Assembly: GCA_022844135.1 (NCBI GenBank) | Contig: JALHMG010000022.1 | Coordinates: 1 to 64,000 of the forward strand | Source of the DNA: Lysobacterales bacterium | GTDB lineage: Bacteria > Pseudomonadota > Gammaproteobacteria > Xanthomonadales > SZUA-5 | Length of the DNA stretch: 64,000 nt | Direction: 5' to 3' | In this document: positions 62,335 through 64,000 of the stretch, piece by piece | Numbering within the stretch: position 1 is the stretch's first letter | Layout: each line of letters opens with the position of its first letter | The notes under the pieces: model-generated | Database searches by the model: none | Told to the model about the DNA's origin: nothing | What the model saw: the letters and a program-made list of their open reading frames with translations, nothing else | Translations under genes and position numbers: made by a program

Positions 62335-62911
62335 TCGATTCCCCCAATAAGATATAGCGAGGCACGAGAGCTGCTCGGGCAAGTCATGAACCGGCGCGAG
62401 TTGCCTGACGTCGCCAGAGCTGAGCTCGGCATCAAGATCGTGCCATTGCGGTTGCTCATCAGCTGCTCTGATTGTGGTTACCGGCGTGTGCTTTCCCACA
62501 AACCTGCGTCTCATGGACAGCAATGTATGTGCACAAGCGCTAGAGAACGAACGGTTAGAATGAGACATCAGTGACCCCCCGAAGTGATCGAGTGCGCCGA
62601 GAAATCGGCTCTGGCAGATTTCGCCTGGACCGGGACGCGCAAAAGGCTCAAAGAAAGGCTCATCGTCTTGCGCAAGCGCTTGTCAAGCTCTGCAATAGAG
62701 AGCCGTTCCAGACTCGTCCGTCTGCGTCTACTGGGGTTACGGGTCGCGGACTTGTCGACAAGATCAACGGTTTGCGCAATCGACTGACCTTGTTGCCGCT
62801 GGCGTTTCGTACTTCAGAAAATTAAGACAAAATGAATGCGTTTCCGCTCGATGAGCTGAACATTAGCCATCCTGCGCATATCGTTTCACCCTCGTTTCGT
62901 GGATAGCCTTC
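62335..62911. other. Intergenic region between RHS gene and secreted unknown
   Basis: I see no gene I can support in these 577 bases. A frame at 62571-62825 has no ribosome binding site or domain. The divergent layout (RHS gene to the left, secreted protein to the right) means two promoters are expected; I could not place them. Confidence 0.4.
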
Positions 62912-63529
62912 ATGACAAGAACTGCCCTGACACTGCTCCTCGGACTGACAAGCATTACGGCGCTGGCGGACGAACAAGAATGTGAGCCGAGGAGTTCAGG
63001 CGGCGAGTACCGATGCGATCTTGAGCTTGATGGCGTCAGGCCTCAGGATCGCTATCCAACCTGGGCTTTGGATCAGTCGCACACTGTCGTACAAATGAAG
63101 CTTTGTCCGGATGACGAGTGGCTGCCTCAGAATCCAAATGAGCTTTCGATGGTCACTATTGCTGAGTACCGACTGAATCAGGGTAGCAAAACGTCGATAC
63201 TCGGCATTACCGTAGCAAATGCTGATGGTCGCTGGTACTTGGTTGCAGATTGGTTTCCTCACATATGGCCCGATTTTAAACTGGACGAATCTGTCTGGAG
63301 CGGAAATGACACCTTTGTTGCTCCTTTGGAAACCTGCACCTCGCAAAGTGATGATCATTTCCTAAGGCTCAGTGGCAACACTCTAGGTCTATTTCGGGGA
63401 GCGGAACTTATCACCGGATTTAAAGCGGGAGAAGCTGATTTATCTTCCAATCAAATGCGTATTCGACCGCTTGTTTGGACCAACGCGCAAGGCTTCAGGC
63501 TGCGGACCCATTGGCGAGTCGGGCGCTAG
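62912..63529 (+). CDS. Secreted protein of unknown function
   Basis: A 205-residue protein with a signal peptide (MTRTALTLLLGLTSITALAD) and four cysteines in the mature part. It has alternating hydrophobic/charged segments (TVVQMKLCPDDEWLPQNP, RWYLVADWFPHIWPDF) that suggest a beta-rich domain. No family recognised. Start at ATG 62912. The gene is convergent with the TPR gene at 63558. Confidence 0.65.
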   Translation: MTRTALTLLLGLTSITALADEQECEPRSSGGEYRCDLELDGVRPQDRYPTWALDQSHTVVQMKLCPDDEWLPQNPNELSMVTIAEYRLNQGSKTSILGITVANADGRWYLVADWFPHIWPDFKLDESVWSGNDTFVAPLETCTSQSDDHFLRLSGNTLGLFRGAELITGFKAGEADLSSNQMRIRPLVWTNAQGFRLRTHWRVGR

Positions 63530-63557
63530 GGGGATTGCGCTTTAGCGAAGTGACAAA

Positions 63558-64000
63558 TCAAGGTGGAGAATTCACGGTTTCATCACTAAGGCAACGGCGC
63601 AGTCTCGGCAAGACATGGCTATCCTCATCCTCTGATTCGAGTGTTTTGATCACCTGGCTGATAGCTTCACTGTCAGCCGGTGTGCGGGCTGAACCTAGGC
63701 ACGTGATCTCGGCCTTTACTCTGGCCAGCGTTAGTCGATAGCGATCCTTGTCTTTGGAAAGGATTTTTAGCGCTATTTCGAACGGCCTGCGCGCCGATTT
63801 GTAGTCACCAACAGCCGCATAGGCTTCGCCGAGTCGATGAGCAAATAGAGCGGTATTGACCGAAAGCTCAGCGCTCTGCATGGCGGCATCGAACGCTTGC
63901 CTGAGTACAGGTATGGCAGCAGGTGCATCGCCAAGACCTGTAAGCAGGAATGATCCCAGATTATACCGATAGCCGACCAATTCCACGTTGTGGGGCGGTA
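63558..64000 (-). CDS. C-terminal part of a TPR protein (runs off the window)
   Basis: The frame stays open to the right edge at 64000 and continues beyond it; at least 147 residues are seen. Two to three TPR-like helix pairs are visible: RYNLGSFLLTGLGDAPAAIPVLRQAF, ALFAHRLGEAYAAVGDYKSARRPFEIALKIL (in parts). The GTG at 63986 is inside the gene, not the start. The end resembles the TPR sensor part of the kinase at 4236-6980, so the full protein may be another Ser/Thr kinase, but only the repeats are visible. Confidence 0.65.
   Translation of the reverse strand, partial: PPHNVELVGYRYNLGSFLLTGLGDAPAAIPVLRQAFDAAMQSAELSVNTALFAHRLGEAYAAVGDYKSARRPFEIALKILSKDKDRYRLTLARVKAEITCLGSARTPADSEAISQVIKTLESEDEDSHVLPRLRRCLSDETVNSPP

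Noticed and set aside
62571..62825. Plus-strand open frame before the secreted protein
   Set aside because: No domain, no good ribosome binding site and Arg-rich composition typical of a chance frame in GC-rich DNA.

Overview
The window looks like a GC-rich gammaproteobacterial chromosome, most likely of the Xanthomonadales/Lysobacterales (Rhodanobacteraceae-like). The hints are two secreted beta-helix proteins ending in the tag NGFE, an ECF sigma factor overlapping a TPR-bearing Ser/Thr kinase, a large-type PurL next to a surface-glycan locus, and a cassette array of integron type. This placement is inference; no rRNA or other marker gene is present.

Layout. (1) 0.3-7.0 kb: a broken beta-helix gene, a small Cys-rich secreted protein, an intact beta-helix surface protein, and an ECF sigma factor/Ser-Thr kinase pair. 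(2) 7.24-13.33 kb: an integron gene-cassette array with four attC sites and no integrase in view. Its first cassette carries a two-gene unit: an mCpol (minimal CRISPR polymerase) plus a membrane effector with a Rossmann/CARF-like sensor, resembling the Panoptes class of anti-phage systems. Cassettes 2 and 4 encode an HNH-like protein and a small unknown. The array middle is broken by nested elements: an IS21 istB remnant, an IS1111-group (IS110 family) element, a RAYT fragment with REP-like inverted repeats, and a truncated tyrosine recombinase. (3) 13.7-48.9 kb: a surface-glycan locus. It has nine glycosyltransferase genes (GT4, GT2 and GT87-like), a Wzm/Wzt exporter, a UbiA prenyltransferase, a polyprenyl synthetase, a methyltransferase, six PhyH-type dioxygenase genes with seven catalytic domains, a formylglycine-enzyme-like protein, a radical SAM protein with Cys-rich N-terminus, two membrane-anchored SGNH hydrolases with carbohydrate-binding-like modules, and a flavin oxidoreductase. 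(4) 49.1-52.8 kb: purL. (5) 52.9-62.3 kb, minus strand: a 2,616-residue SpvB/RHS polymorphic-toxin-like protein, an overlapping small gene that is a candidate immunity gene, and a secreted beta-propeller. (6) 62.9-64 kb: a secreted unknown and the end of a TPR protein that runs off the window.

How it fits together. In the glycan locus a prenyl lipid is probably made, methylated and transferred, glycans are assembled by the glycosyltransferases, oxidised by the PhyH enzymes, exported by Wzm/Wzt and trimmed or deacylated by the SGNH proteins. That is a model from gene content, not shown by sequence. The strongest candidates for something undescribed are the PhyH array inside a Wzm/Wzt glycan locus and the mCpol-effector pair mobilised as one integron cassette.
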